Of a DNA stretch of 64,000 bases, positions 28,398 through 39,185 are shown one piece after another. The position numbers were made by a program, and so were the translations under genes. Numbering within the stretch: position 1 is the stretch's first letter; the number at the start of each line of letters is the position of its first letter. Source of the stretch: Arsenophonus nilaparvatae (GTDB lineage Bacteria > Pseudomonadota > Gammaproteobacteria > Enterobacterales > Enterobacteriaceae); assembly GCF_000757905.1 (NCBI RefSeq), contig NZ_KN173624.1; one strand, 5' to 3'. The notes below the pieces were generated by a model. The model saw nothing but the letters and a program-made list of their open reading frames with translations, was not told the origin of the DNA and searched no databases.

Positions 28398-29924
28398 ATG
28401 TCCAAGATTGATTTTAGGCAAAAGCTCAATTTTCTTCGTAAATATAGTGATTACAATGTTGATGCAAAGAATGAGGAACAAGTTAATCGTCAATTTGAAA
28501 GTGATCGAGGGCGCATTATTAATTCTGCCGCAATACGCCGCTTACAACAGAAGACTCAAGTCTTTCCTTTAGAACAAAATGCGGCGGTTCGAAGTCGTCT
28601 GACGCATTCGTTAGAAGTGCAGCAAATTGGCCGTTTTATTGCAAAGACTGTGATAAGCCAATTGAAAAAAAAGAAATTGCTGGCAACTTATGGTCTCTCT
28701 GAGCGCCTTGATGCGTTTGAAAGTTTGATTGAAATGGCATGTTTAATGCATGATATTGGCAACCCACCTTTTGGTCATTTTGGTGAAGCCGCCATTAAGA
28801 GCTGGTTTTCAACATTACTTGACGCTGAATTTGTTTCTACTAAATCAAAGGCTATAGATCAATGCCAAATTAATTTTCTACAACTAACAAATGAATCTAA
28901 CAAGGATTTGCTTCGTCGCCAATTACGTATAGATCTTTGTCAATTTGAAGGTAATGCTCAGGGACTTAGAATGATCCATCAATTATTAAAATTGAACCTG
29001 ACTTATGCTCAAATTGGCTCAATCTTAAAATATACTAAAGGTGCTTATCAACTGGATAAAATCCCTAAAGATTTTGATTATTTAACTAAAAAACCGGGCT
29101 ATTATTGGTCAGAAGATAGTTTTATCAAAGAGTTGTATCGTCGATTGGATATGAAGCCATATTGTCGTTTCCCGCTTTCCTACATTATGGAAGCGGCAGA
29201 TGATATCTCTTATTGCATTGCCGATTTGGATGATGCGGTAGAAAAAGGTATTTTCAGTGTTGATAAGCTGTTGGAATATTTACGGCAAGGTTGGTTGGAA
29301 ACAGGTAAAAAAGCAAAAGGTGATTTATTTGAACAGACAGTAGAAAAAGCTTACAAAAGTATTAATCACAATGAAACAAGACGTAGCAAGCAAGATCAAT
29401 TTTTTATGTATCTTAGAGTTAATATTATTAGTAAATTGGCGTCGTATAGTGCTCATCGTTTTATTAAACATTTAGCTGAAATTTATGCCGGAAGTTTTAA
29501 TAGTGCCTTATTAGAAGATAAAAGTGATGAACATCATCTCTTGGAGGTATTGAAAGGAGTTGCCTATAAACATGTATTTACGCACCCGGAAGTTGAACAA
29601 TTAGAATTACAAGGTTATCGAATAATTAGCGGTTTGTTAAACTTTTATCGCCCATTATTATTAATGCCACGTGCTGATTTTACCCAGCTTTATCAAGATA
29701 AGTATCACAAGAAGTATTTCATTGAAACACGTCTATTGCATAAATTATCTACTAAACATTGTTTAGCTTATGGTGAAGCCATTGAAGGAATTTGCACTAC
29801 TGATGAGACAGAAAAAGATATATTAGAATTTTATTACCGCGCTCGTCTTATACAAGACTATATTAGTGGTATGACAGATCATTATGCTTATCAGGAATAT
29901 CGAAAATTTACTGTGAAAAATTAA
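28398..29924 (+). CDS. dgt: Deoxyguanosine triphosphate triphosphohydrolase
   Basis: This HD-domain enzyme cleaves dGTP to deoxyguanosine and triphosphate. Starting at MSKIDFRQKLNF after a strong GGAGGGG Shine-Dalgarno gives 508 residues, near E. coli's 505. Upstream extension to 28305 has no family support. Motifs are RLQQKTQVFPLE, TRLTHS-like SRLTHSLEVQQIGR, MHDIGNPPFGHFGEAAI (HD pair) and EAADDISYCIADLDDAVE. In E. coli degP follows; here a 520-bp gap does. Confidence 0.95.
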   Translation: MSKIDFRQKLNFLRKYSDYNVDAKNEEQVNRQFESDRGRIINSAAIRRLQQKTQVFPLEQNAAVRSRLTHSLEVQQIGRFIAKTVISQLKKKKLLATYGLSERLDAFESLIEMACLMHDIGNPPFGHFGEAAIKSWFSTLLDAEFVSTKSKAIDQCQINFLQLTNESNKDLLRRQLRIDLCQFEGNAQGLRMIHQLLKLNLTYAQIGSILKYTKGAYQLDKIPKDFDYLTKKPGYYWSEDSFIKELYRRLDMKPYCRFPLSYIMEAADDISYCIADLDDAVEKGIFSVDKLLEYLRQGWLETGKKAKGDLFEQTVEKAYKSINHNETRRSKQDQFFMYLRVNIISKLASYSAHRFIKHLAEIYAGSFNSALLEDKSDEHHLLEVLKGVAYKHVFTHPEVEQLELQGYRIISGLLNFYRPLLLMPRADFTQLYQDKYHKKYFIETRLLHKLSTKHCLAYGEAIEGICTTDETEKDILEFYYRARLIQDYISGMTDHYAYQEYRKFTVKN

Positions 29925-30444
29925 AAAATGTTATGTTATTAAATTAAATAACGAAAATAAGTATTACTTAAATATATAGATTGGAAAATATTTTAAGTAA
30001 TGCTTTAGAATAAACACATTAATTAAATATCGAGTTAAGGTCTGATAAGTGAAAAATGTTTTGAATTTAAAAACCATTGTAATCTAAATTACTCTATTTA
30101 TATAATTAAAGTGATTTTGATAACATTTATTATTAGAAATTAGATAACAATTTAGTTATAACATTATTTAGCAATATTATATTGGTTTATTTGATTTTGA
30201 GAATTTATTTCATTGTTTTTTATATTTATTTTTTTACAAAAATAAATAAATCGATTACTTTATTTCTTTAAATTACAAATAATTAACAATTTAGTGGTGG
30301 ATAATCTACATCAATTGCTTCGAGATGTGATACTATTCTTCATCCTCATTGATAAAATGAATAAAGTGAACTTAATTTTCCGATAATATATGAGATGATA
30401 GTTTCTTTATTAATAGACTAACAAAATTTTATACCTTTAATGAT
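29925..30444. other. AT-rich intergenic region, no gene seen
   Basis: These 520 bp are strongly A+T rich, with frequent stops in all frames. They separate two blocks that are far apart in E. coli (dgt and rlmD), so this is a rearrangement junction. The rlmD promoter should lie at its right end. Confidence 0.75.
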
Positions 30445-31785
30445 ATGGTACAATTTTATTCTTCAAAGCAGCGTAAAGTTAAATCCGATAATTTGACAGT
30501 AATAGCTGAAAGTCTTGATGTTAAGGGGCAAGGTGTTGCGCATTATCAAGGAAAAATAATTTTTATTACTGATTTACTTCCTGGTGAGCAAGCACAAATT
30601 CAATTTACAGAAGAGAAAAGGCAATTTGCCAAGGCAAAAGTGAGCAAACGATTGACTGATAGTCTTGATCGGGTGGCGCCTTTTTGTCGTCATTTTGGCA
30701 TCTGTGGTGGTTGTCAACAACAACATGTGACGCCGGCTCTTCAACGTGCTGCGAAAATCAGTAGGTTAGAATATTTATTTCAACGTGAAACGGGCAGTGC
30801 GGTAAAATCATTGCCAGTTATTACCGGTAGTGAGTATGGATATCGCCGTAGAGCGCGGTTTGGTCTTCAATACCAGCATGCAGAGCGTCGTTTACGCATG
30901 GGTTTTCGTCAGAGCCAATCAAATGTGTTAGTGGAACTGAAAATGTGTCCTGTGTTACAGCCAGAACTAGAAAAATTATTACTTCCTGTTGCTGACTGTT
31001 TAAACAAATTGGCAGCAGTTAAACATTTAGGTCATGTTGAGCTTGTTAATGCAGATAACGGCGTGAGTGTTATTTTGCGTCATCTTAAGCCGTTAACTAC
31101 TAATGATAAAATATTATTAACTGCTTTTGCCAGGCGCTATAATCTCAATGTTTATTTGGTTGATAATAGTGCCAATCGGCTTAAACTTGTTAGTTTGGCA
31201 AGTAATGATAGTGAGCCTTATTATTCTATTGAGAATGTGAAATTGACATTTGATCCTCAGAATTTTATTCAAGTAAATCCTGAAATTAATAAAAAAATGG
31301 TTGCTCAAGCGTTGGATTGGTTAGCGCTTGAGCCGCAAGATAGGGTTTTGGATCTATTTTGTGGCATGGGTAATTTTACCTTACCTATTGCACGTCATGT
31401 TAATGCTGTTGTTGGTGTTGAAGGCGTCGCTGAATTGGTGGCGCAAGGACGGTTTAACGCTAGTTTAAATCAATTAACCAACGTTGAGTTTTATCAAGCT
31501 GATCTCGAGTTTGACATAGACTGTCAACCTTGGGCAAAAATGGGCTTTAACAAAATCTTATTAGATCCTGCACGCGCCGGTGCTATGGGCGTAATGCCAC
31601 ATATTATCAAATTTAAACCAGAACGGGTGGTCTATATCTCCTGTAACCCAACGACATTAGTAAAAGATAGTCAACAATTACTTACAGCCGGTTATCAACT
31701 TATGAGTGTCAGGATGTTAGATATGTTCCCGCATACTAGTCATCTAGAGTCTATGGCACTTTTTTGTCGCGATTTAAGCAAATAG
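30445..31785 (+). CDS. rlmD: 23S rRNA (uracil-1939) methyltransferase RlmD
   Basis: This 446-residue methyltransferase has a TRAM domain (about residues 12-70) and a 4Fe-4S cysteine set in CRHFGICGGCQQQH plus a later CPVLQPE cysteine. The Rossmann core has LDLFCGMGNFTLPIA, and the catalytic loop is VYISCNPTTLVKD. It makes m5U1939 in 23S rRNA. It lies 13 bp upstream of relA, in the usual order. Confidence 0.95.
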   Translation: MVQFYSSKQRKVKSDNLTVIAESLDVKGQGVAHYQGKIIFITDLLPGEQAQIQFTEEKRQFAKAKVSKRLTDSLDRVAPFCRHFGICGGCQQQHVTPALQRAAKISRLEYLFQRETGSAVKSLPVITGSEYGYRRRARFGLQYQHAERRLRMGFRQSQSNVLVELKMCPVLQPELEKLLLPVADCLNKLAAVKHLGHVELVNADNGVSVILRHLKPLTTNDKILLTAFARRYNLNVYLVDNSANRLKLVSLASNDSEPYYSIENVKLTFDPQNFIQVNPEINKKMVAQALDWLALEPQDRVLDLFCGMGNFTLPIARHVNAVVGVEGVAELVAQGRFNASLNQLTNVEFYQADLEFDIDCQPWAKMGFNKILLDPARAGAMGVMPHIIKFKPERVVYISCNPTTLVKDSQQLLTAGYQLMSVRMLDMFPHTSHLESMALFCRDLSK

Positions 31786-31798
31786 GCAAGGAAAGATT

Positions 31799-34033
31799 AT
31801 GGTTGCAATTAGAAGCGCTCATTTGACATCTGCAGGAGAATTTGCCGTTGATAAGTGGGTTGCCAGTCTCAAACTTACCAACAATGACTCAGAACAAAAG
31901 TTAATTGAACTTTGGCATTACTGCTATAGCAAAGTTCAGCAACATGAACATCGTCAATTACTGCTATGGCGTGGCATCGAGATGGGAGAAATCCTGTCAA
32001 CATTAAGCATGGATCTCGATAGTCTGCGTGCGGCAATGCTGTTTCCTTTAGTTGATGCCAAAATTGTCACTGAGGAAATTATTAATATTGAATTTGGTAA
32101 ATCGATTCACGGATTGGTTAAAGGTGTGATGGAGATGGACGCCATTCGCCAATTGAATGCTAGCAAATTAGGCGAAAAAAGTTCTACTCAGGTGGATAAT
32201 ATTCGTCGGATGTTGCTCGCTATGGTGGAAGATTTTCGTTGTGTGGTGATTAAGATCGCAGAACGTATTGCCTATTTACGCGAGGTAAGGGAACGCTCTG
32301 AAGAAGAAAGAGTCTTAGCAGCAAAAGAGTGCTTAAATATATATGCGCCTTTGGCCAACCGTTTAGGCATTGGGCAATTGAAATGGGAGCTAGAAGATTT
32401 CTGTTTTCATTATTTACACCCGGATGAATATAAAAAGATTGCTGAATTACTCCATGAACGTCGTATCGATCGTGAACGCTATATTGATGATTTTGTTTCG
32501 TCACTGCGACATTTTATGCTACAGGAAAGTATTACCGCAGAAATTTATGGCCGCCCGAAACATATATATAGCATCTGGCGGAAGATGCAAAAAAAATATC
32601 TGGCCTTTGATGAACTGTTTGATGTGCGCGCTGTGCGTATTATCGTTGAACGTTTACAGGATTGTTACGCTGCATTAGGTATTGTGCACACTCATTTTCG
32701 CCATTTACCTGATGAATTTGATGATTATGTTGCTAACCCTAAACCGAATGGCTATCAATCCATTCATACTGTGGTGTTAGGGCCAAATGGTAAAGCGATT
32801 GAAGTACAAATCCGGACCAGCCAAATGCACGAAAATGCTGAATTAGGTATTGCCGCCCATTGGAAATATAAAGAAGGCGCGGTAATAACAGGCAAAGGCA
32901 GTAGCTATGAAAATCGTATTGTTTGGTTAAGAAAATTGATAGCCTGGCAGGAAGAGATGGCTGATTCAGGGGAAATGCTTGATGAGGTTCGTAGCCAAGT
33001 TTTTGATGATCGCGTGTATGTTTTTACACCTAAAGGTGATGTCATTGATTTGCCTGCTGGCTCAACCCCACTTGATTTTGCCTACCATATTCATAGTGAT
33101 GTCGGTCATCGCTGTATTGGCGCTAAGATCAGCGGCCGGATTGTTCCTTTTAGTTATCACTTACAGATGGGAGATCAAATTGAAATTATTACGCAAAAAT
33201 ATCCCAATCCTAGCCGTGACTGGCTCAATCCAAATTTAGGCTATGTTACGACAAACCGCGGTCGCGCTAAGATCCACAATTGGTTTCGTAAGCAGGATCG
33301 TGATAAGAATATCCAGGCAGGGCGACAAATATTAGATAACGAACTTAATCAACTGGCGATAAGTATAAAAGAGGCGGAAAAGTTGTTATTAACCCGCTAC
33401 AACGTTAACTCATTGGATGAAGTGCTGGCAGGTATTGGTGTTGGTGATATTCGGATTAATCAACTAGTAAATTTTTTACAGAATAAGTTTAGCCAAACCA
33501 CTGCCGAAGAAGCAGACCGCGCCGCGTTAAAAACACTGGAGTCTAAAATATCCTCTATCCGCTTGCCAGTGAAAGATAGCGGTAGAATTGTGGTAGAAGG
33601 GGTTGGCAACTTGATGCACCACATTGCTCGTTGCTGTCAGCCAATTCCTGGTGATGATATTGTTGGTTTTATTACTAAAGGTCGAGGTATTTCGATCCAT
33701 TGTATCGATTGTGAGCAACTGATCGAGCTACAATTGCATGCACCAGAAAGAATTGTCGATGCTATTTGGGGTGAAAACTACGCTAGTGGTTATTCATTAG
33801 GATTGAGAATTATTGCTAATGATCGTAGTGGGTTATTAAGAGATATTACGACTATTCTTGCTAATGAAAAAGTAAATGTTTTAAGTGTTAGTAGTCGTAG
33901 TGATGTTAAACAACAATTGGCGACTATCGATTTAAATATTGAAATCAATCATTTACCTGTTTTAGATCGTATTTTAGCGAAATTAAATCAACTCCCTGAT
34001 GTATTTGAGGCTAAACGTTATATTAAGTCGTAA
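31799..34033 (+). CDS. relA: GTP pyrophosphokinase RelA
   Basis: Its 744 residues equal the E. coli length. RelA makes (p)ppGpp on ribosomes stalled by uncharged tRNA. The N-terminal HD-like domain is degenerate (FPLVDA replaces the catalytic HD). The synthetase has YGRPKHIYSIWRKMQKK (about residues 251-267) and PNGYQSIHTVV. TGS follows with VFTPKGDVIDLPAGSTPLDFA in two blocks, then a zinc-finger-like HIARCCQPIPGDDIVG and a C-terminal ACT domain. Confidence 0.97.
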   Translation: MVAIRSAHLTSAGEFAVDKWVASLKLTNNDSEQKLIELWHYCYSKVQQHEHRQLLLWRGIEMGEILSTLSMDLDSLRAAMLFPLVDAKIVTEEIINIEFGKSIHGLVKGVMEMDAIRQLNASKLGEKSSTQVDNIRRMLLAMVEDFRCVVIKIAERIAYLREVRERSEEERVLAAKECLNIYAPLANRLGIGQLKWELEDFCFHYLHPDEYKKIAELLHERRIDRERYIDDFVSSLRHFMLQESITAEIYGRPKHIYSIWRKMQKKYLAFDELFDVRAVRIIVERLQDCYAALGIVHTHFRHLPDEFDDYVANPKPNGYQSIHTVVLGPNGKAIEVQIRTSQMHENAELGIAAHWKYKEGAVITGKGSSYENRIVWLRKLIAWQEEMADSGEMLDEVRSQVFDDRVYVFTPKGDVIDLPAGSTPLDFAYHIHSDVGHRCIGAKISGRIVPFSYHLQMGDQIEIITQKYPNPSRDWLNPNLGYVTTNRGRAKIHNWFRKQDRDKNIQAGRQILDNELNQLAISIKEAEKLLLTRYNVNSLDEVLAGIGVGDIRINQLVNFLQNKFSQTTAEEADRAALKTLESKISSIRLPVKDSGRIVVEGVGNLMHHIARCCQPIPGDDIVGFITKGRGISIHCIDCEQLIELQLHAPERIVDAIWGENYASGYSLGLRIIANDRSGLLRDITTILANEKVNVLSVSSRSDVKQQLATIDLNIEINHLPVLDRILAKLNQLPDVFEAKRYIKS

Positions 34034-34105
34034 CTATAACATCATGTTTTAGCAAGCGGCGCATTGATAGGTTTTTGAACTTTATTAACTTCGGATGGAA
34101 ATAAT

Positions 34106-34897
34106 ATGCAAACGGACTCAGCTGCAATAGAACAATTGTTATTGATTATGACTCAGTTACGTGATCCTGAACATGGTTGTACATGGGATAAAGTGCAATC
34201 TTTTGCCACAATAGCGCCTTATACGCTGGAGGAAACTTATGAAGTTGTTGATGCTATTGAACGACAAGATTTTGCTGCTTTAAAAGAAGAATTGGGTGAT
34301 TTACTGTTTCATATTGTCTTTTATGCCCAGATTGCAAAAGAACAAAAATTATTCGATTTTAATGAAATCTGCCAAATCGTCAGTCAAAAGTTAATATCAC
34401 GTCATCCTCATATTTTTGCTGAACAATCGATTATTAATAGCGATAAAGCAATATATGATTGGGAAAAAAATAAAGTCAAAGAACGGGCCGCAAAAAATCA
34501 GCATTCAGTTTTAGATGATATTCCACAAGTACTGCCGGCATTAATGAAAGCCAACAAAATGCAAAAACGCTGTGCGGCTGTCGGTTTTGATTGGGACAAA
34601 TTTGCCCCGGTATTAGCCAAAGTTCATGAAGAAATTGAAGAGGTTTTGGCAGAAATAAATAAACCTGAACCGAGCCAATCACATATTGAAGAAGAAATTG
34701 GTGATTTACTTTTTGCGGTGGTTAATTTATCGCGCCATCTTGGCCATGAACCTGAATTAGCATTACAAAAAGCGTGTCGTAAATTTGAACACCGTTTTCG
34801 CCGAGTAGAAAAACTGATCTTAAACAAAGGCGGTTCATTAGAAAATGCTACACTAGATGAAATGGAAAAACTTTGGCAACAAATTAAAAAAGAGTGA
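34106..34897 (+). CDS. mazG: Nucleoside triphosphate pyrophosphohydrolase MazG
   Basis: This 263-residue protein has tandem MazG folds, each with an EExxD/E metal site: EELGDLLFHIVFYAQIA (about residues 57-73) and EEIGDLLFAVVNLSRHL (about 196-212). It hydrolyses NTPs to NMPs and modulates ppGpp-linked stress. It follows relA; the mazEF toxin-antitoxin genes found between them in E. coli are absent. Confidence 0.95.
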   Translation: MQTDSAAIEQLLLIMTQLRDPEHGCTWDKVQSFATIAPYTLEETYEVVDAIERQDFAALKEELGDLLFHIVFYAQIAKEQKLFDFNEICQIVSQKLISRHPHIFAEQSIINSDKAIYDWEKNKVKERAAKNQHSVLDDIPQVLPALMKANKMQKRCAAVGFDWDKFAPVLAKVHEEIEEVLAEINKPEPSQSHIEEEIGDLLFAVVNLSRHLGHEPELALQKACRKFEHRFRRVEKLILNKGGSLENATLDEMEKLWQQIKKE

Positions 34898-35121
34898 TTA
34901 TTATTTTTAGCTGAATGGATTAAGTATTAGTTAGGATGTTATAATCGAGCAGCTATTTATTGACAGGAATTTGCATAAGCTAATTCTTGATATTGAAAGA
35001 TTATTGATGAAAGTTAACCTTAATAGGTTTAGAACATTTGTAGCAGATTTAAGGTTAGGGTATACTGCTTTCCCGTCCTGTTATATTCATCGTCTTTTAC
35101 ACCTAAATTTTCAGGTTTAGC

Positions 35122-36771
35122 ATGAAAACAAATTATATTTTTGTAACCGGCGGGGTAGTATCCTCTCTGGGCAAAGGCATTGCCGCAGCTTCTTTGGCTG
35201 CTATACTTGAAGCGCGTGGACTGAATGTTACTATTATGAAACTGGATCCTTATATTAATGTTGATCCAGGCACGATGAGCCCAATCCAACATGGAGAAGT
35301 TTATGTCACCGAAGATGGTGCAGAAACTGATCTTGATCTGGGCCATTATGAACGTTTTATTCGTACTAAAATGACACGCCGTAATAATTTCACGACCGGT
35401 CGCGTATACTCTGAAGTATTGCGTAAAGAGCGTCGTGGTGATTATTTGGGCGAAACTATTCAAGTTATTCCTCATATTACTGATGAGATCAAAAACCGGA
35501 TTATTCGTGGTGGAGAAGGCCACGATATCGTTTTGGTTGAAGTTGGTGGCACAGTGGGCGATATTGAATCTTTACCTTTTTTGGAAGCAATTCGTCAATT
35601 AGCAGTTGATGTTGGTCGTAAACACACTCTTTTCCTGCATCTTACTTTAGTGCCTTATTTACCTGCTGCAGGTGAAGTTAAAACTAAACCAACTCAACAT
35701 TCAGTAAAAGAACTTCTTTCTATTGGTATTCAGCCAGACGTGCTAATTTGCCGTTCAGATCGGGTTATTCCAGTTAATGAACGGGCAAAAATTGCGCTTT
35801 TCTGCAATGTACCGAAAGAAGCAGTTATTTCATTAGAAGATGTTGATTCAATTTATAAAATTCCTGCGTTATTGAAATCCCAGCAGCTAGATGATTATAT
35901 TTGTAAGAAATTTGAACTTGCCTGCCCAGCAGCTGATTTGTCTGAATGGGAACAGGTTATTGATGCGCAAGCCAATCCGGTAGGTAAGGTAACTATTGGC
36001 ATGGTAGGTAAATATATAGAGTTACCTGATGCTTATAAATCGGTTATTGAAGCGTTAAAACATGGCGGTTTAAAAAATCGTTTAACAGTGAACATCAAGC
36101 TGATTGATTCTGAAGATATTGAAGCGCGTGGTACCGAACTATTAAAAGAACTTGATGCTATCTTGGTTCCAGGTGGTTTTGGTGAACGGGGTGTCGAAGG
36201 GAAAATTATGGCAGCTCGTTATGCACGTGAAAATAATATTCCTTATTTGGGTATTTGCCTGGGAATGCAAGTTGCTTTGATTGAATATGCCCGTCATGTT
36301 GCTGGTATGGAAGGGGCAAACTCAACAGAATTTGCGCCAGATTGTCCATATCCGGTTGTTGCCTTAATTACGGAATGGTTTGATGACAGTGGTAGTATTA
36401 AAGTTCGTAATGAGAAGAGCGATCTTGGCGGTACGATGCGAGTAGGTAGCCAATTATGCCGTTTAGAGAAAGGTAGTAAAGTCCGTGAGTTGTACAATAG
36501 CGACACAATTATGGAGCGGCATCGCCACCGTTATGAAGTCAATGGTAAGCTTTTGGCGCGTATTGAAGAAGCGGGTTTACGTATTGCAGGACGCTCAGCG
36601 GACAATAAGCTGGTGGAAATTATCGAGGATCCTAACCATCCTTGGTTTGTCGCTTGTCAGTTTCATCCTGAATTTACTTCGACACCAAGGGATGGCCATC
36701 CGTTATTTGCTGGTTTTATTAAAGCCGCAAAGGAATATCAGCAAGACCAGCTGAAAAGAGATATGGGCTAA
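35122..36771 (+). CDS. pyrG: CTP synthase
   Basis: This 549-residue enzyme aminates UTP to CTP. The synthetase P-loop is GGVVSSLGKGIAAASL (about residues 10-25). The glutaminase domain has GGFGERGVEGKI, the nucleophile in LGICLGMQ, and the His/Glu pair in CQFHPEFTSTPRDGHP. It is followed by eno after 54 bp, the standard pyrG-eno arrangement. Confidence 0.97.
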   Translation: MKTNYIFVTGGVVSSLGKGIAAASLAAILEARGLNVTIMKLDPYINVDPGTMSPIQHGEVYVTEDGAETDLDLGHYERFIRTKMTRRNNFTTGRVYSEVLRKERRGDYLGETIQVIPHITDEIKNRIIRGGEGHDIVLVEVGGTVGDIESLPFLEAIRQLAVDVGRKHTLFLHLTLVPYLPAAGEVKTKPTQHSVKELLSIGIQPDVLICRSDRVIPVNERAKIALFCNVPKEAVISLEDVDSIYKIPALLKSQQLDDYICKKFELACPAADLSEWEQVIDAQANPVGKVTIGMVGKYIELPDAYKSVIEALKHGGLKNRLTVNIKLIDSEDIEARGTELLKELDAILVPGGFGERGVEGKIMAARYARENNIPYLGICLGMQVALIEYARHVAGMEGANSTEFAPDCPYPVVALITEWFDDSGSIKVRNEKSDLGGTMRVGSQLCRLEKGSKVRELYNSDTIMERHRHRYEVNGKLLARIEEAGLRIAGRSADNKLVEIIEDPNHPWFVACQFHPEFTSTPRDGHPLFAGFIKAAKEYQQDQLKRDMG

Positions 36772-36825
36772 TGGTATTAATTTGTTACTATTGGCTGAAA
36801 TTTAACTTGTACTGAGGAAAATTTA

Positions 36826-38127
36826 ATGTCCAAAATCGTTAAAGTCATCGGGCGTGAAATCATCGACTCCCGTGGTAATCCGACTGTTGAAGCAGAGGTT
36901 CATTTAGAAGGCGGATTTGTTGGTTTAGCGGCGGCACCATCTGGTGCATCGACCGGTTCACGAGAAGCATTAGAGCTACGTGATGGTGATAAAGATCGCT
37001 TTTTAGGTAAAGGTGTTTTGAAGGCTGTTGCAGCAGTAAATGGCCCAATTGCTGATGCATTGATCGACCAGGATGCCAAAAATCAGGCTAATATCGATAA
37101 AATCATGATCGAATTAGACGGTACAGAAAATAAATCTAAATTCGGTGCTAATGCGATTTTGGCTGTTTCACTGGCTAATGCAAAAGCGGCTGCGGCAGCG
37201 AAAGGTATGCCTTTGTATGAGCATATTGCTGAATTGAATGGCACGCCGGGTAAATTTTCTATGCCTTTACCAATGATGAATATTATCAATGGTGGCGAAC
37301 ATGCAGATAACAATGTTGATATTCAAGAATTTATGATCCAGCCAGTGGGCGCAAAAAGCTTGAAAGAAGCAGTTCGGATGGGATCAGAGGTTTTTCACCA
37401 CTTGGCAAAAGTGTTAAAAGCCAAAGGGATGAATACAGCGGTCGGCGATGAAGGTGGCTATGCACCAAATTTAGAATCTAATGCCGCAGCTTTAGCCGCA
37501 ATTAAAGACGCCGTTGAAGCAGCAGGCTATGAGTTAGGTAAAGATATTACTTTAGCAATGGATTGTGCCGCCTCAGAATTTTACAACCAGGAAACGGGTA
37601 ATTATGAGCTGAAAGGTGAAGGTAAAACTTTTACTTCACAAGAATTTACCCACTATCTCGAAGAATTAACCAAACAATATCCTATCGTTTCTATTGAAGA
37701 TGGTCTTAATGAGTCAGATTGGGATGGTTTCGCCTATCAGACTAAAGTGTTAGGAGACAAAATTCAGTTAGTTGGTGATGATTTATTCGTTACTAATACC
37801 AAGATCTTGCAAGAAGGCATTGAAAAAGGAATTGCTAATTCTATTTTAATTAAATTCAATCAGATTGGTAGCTTAACCGAAACTTTAGCAGCAATTAAGA
37901 TGGCAAAAGATGCCGGCTACACTGCGGTTATCTCACATCGTTCAGGTGAAACTGAAGACGCTACAATTGCAGATTTGGCAGTAGGAACAGCAGCGGGCCA
38001 GATCAAAACAGGTTCAATGAGCCGTTCTGATCGAGTTGCTAAATATAATCAATTAATCCGTATTGAAGAAGTGTTAGGTGAAAAAGCGCCTTTTAATGGT
38101 CTAAAAGAAGTTAAAGGCCAGGCTTAA
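36826..38127 (+). CDS. eno: Enolase
   Basis: This 433-residue enolase converts 2-phosphoglycerate to PEP. Conserved blocks are SRGNPTVEAEV near the N-terminus, GDEGGYAPN, the metal ligands in AMDCAASEF, SIEDGLNESDW and VGDDLFVTN, and the signature LIKFNQIGSLTET plus SHRSGETEDATIADLAVG. It also scaffolds the RNA degradosome in relatives. A strong terminator follows. Confidence 0.97.
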   Translation: MSKIVKVIGREIIDSRGNPTVEAEVHLEGGFVGLAAAPSGASTGSREALELRDGDKDRFLGKGVLKAVAAVNGPIADALIDQDAKNQANIDKIMIELDGTENKSKFGANAILAVSLANAKAAAAAKGMPLYEHIAELNGTPGKFSMPLPMMNIINGGEHADNNVDIQEFMIQPVGAKSLKEAVRMGSEVFHHLAKVLKAKGMNTAVGDEGGYAPNLESNAAALAAIKDAVEAAGYELGKDITLAMDCAASEFYNQETGNYELKGEGKTFTSQEFTHYLEELTKQYPIVSIEDGLNESDWDGFAYQTKVLGDKIQLVGDDLFVTNTKILQEGIEKGIANSILIKFNQIGSLTETLAAIKMAKDAGYTAVISHRSGETEDATIADLAVGTAAGQIKTGSMSRSDRVAKYNQLIRIEEVLGEKAPFNGLKEVKGQA

Positions 38128-38155
38128 ATTTACTGTTATTGATTAATCATATATT

Positions 38156-38190
38156 AAAGGCGAGAGACTTATTGTTATCTCGCCTTTTTT
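38156..38190 (+). terminator. Rho-independent terminator after eno
   Basis: AAAGGCGAGA and TCTCGCCTTT form a 10-bp stem with a 12-nt loop, followed by a T run. It lies 29 bp downstream of the eno stop. Confidence 0.92.
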
Positions 38191-38270
38191 ATTAATAGTC
38201 CTTGGATTTCTTTTATGCTTTTATTGTTGCTTAATAAGGCAACTGTTTATTAATATTATCAATTTATCGA

Positions 38271-39185
38271 TCATGGTTGCCGGCCAAGAATTAGCGATCC
38301 TGAATTTTCAAATAGACTATCACCGCGTAGGGAAAAATTTTGTGCGATCAGCGAGCCGTTTAATTGGATATTATTATTTTTGCATGAATAACTATTACTA
38401 CATTGATAAGAATGGCTTTCCAGAATAATATTTTGCCCTTTGACAGTAGTCTGCTGGCTAAGTTTAAGCTGACTATGGTGTAAATAAGTTAGATTAGTAT
38501 CCGGTTTGATTAGGTGCTTAAGTTTAATGTTAGCTTGGCGTAGGCTATAAGATATTGCGCCAGTTGCGGCAAGGTAGTGTTGTTGTGCAGCCTCCAGGGT
38601 TATATTATTGTTGATGATAATTTTATCGGCAAAAAGATTAACTTTAGCAATATTAATTTTAGCCTCAATATTCGCCAGATTGTTGATGGACAAGGAATTT
38701 TCTCTATCATCAGTTAAATTAATGCTGCTACCTATTGTGGTAATGAATTTTAGACTTTTCAGCTGTTGTAACGTTTTTTTTGCTGGGATTTCCAGTTTAC
38801 CTGCGATAAGCGACAGACTTTTGACATTATCTGTTTTACCATTTTTCCAACTGATCCCATTAGGATTGGCAATAATCAAATCTGCAATAGTTCCTTTAAT
38901 GCCGATGGTGCCTTGTAGATTAGAGTGCTTATCGCTAGTAATTTCTGCGATAATAATCTTAGCCGCTGTATTCTCTAGTATTGGATTTGATTGGATATCA
39001 TTATTAAAGCTAATGCCACTTTGAGTGAAAGGAAGTTCAGAAAATGTATTGTATGAAATGCCATTTTCTAGTGGTTTTGCAATATCAACAGTAGAAGTAT
39101 TGGCATAAATAAATTTATTAGCAGTAATTAAAGTAAACAATAAAATTTTTAAACCTAATTTGAATAAAATTGAGCAATAGTCCAT
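38271..39185 (-). pseudogene. Truncated TpsA/filamentous haemagglutinin-like protein
   Basis: The 304 residues start with a hydrophobic signal region (ILLFTLITANKFIYAN). A two-partner-secretion (TPS) domain follows, with NTFSELPFTQSGISFNN-like features, the hallmark NPNGI (IIANPNGISWKNG, about residues 106-118) and a run of beta-helix strands to the end. TpsA proteins are normally thousands of residues long and exported through a TpsB channel. This one stops just after the TPS domain, so it is probably a decayed remnant. No tpsB is nearby. Confidence 0.75.

Noticed and set aside
35029..35523. 164-codon minus-strand frame over pyrG
   Set aside because: It is antisense to the CTP synthase gene and has no motif.
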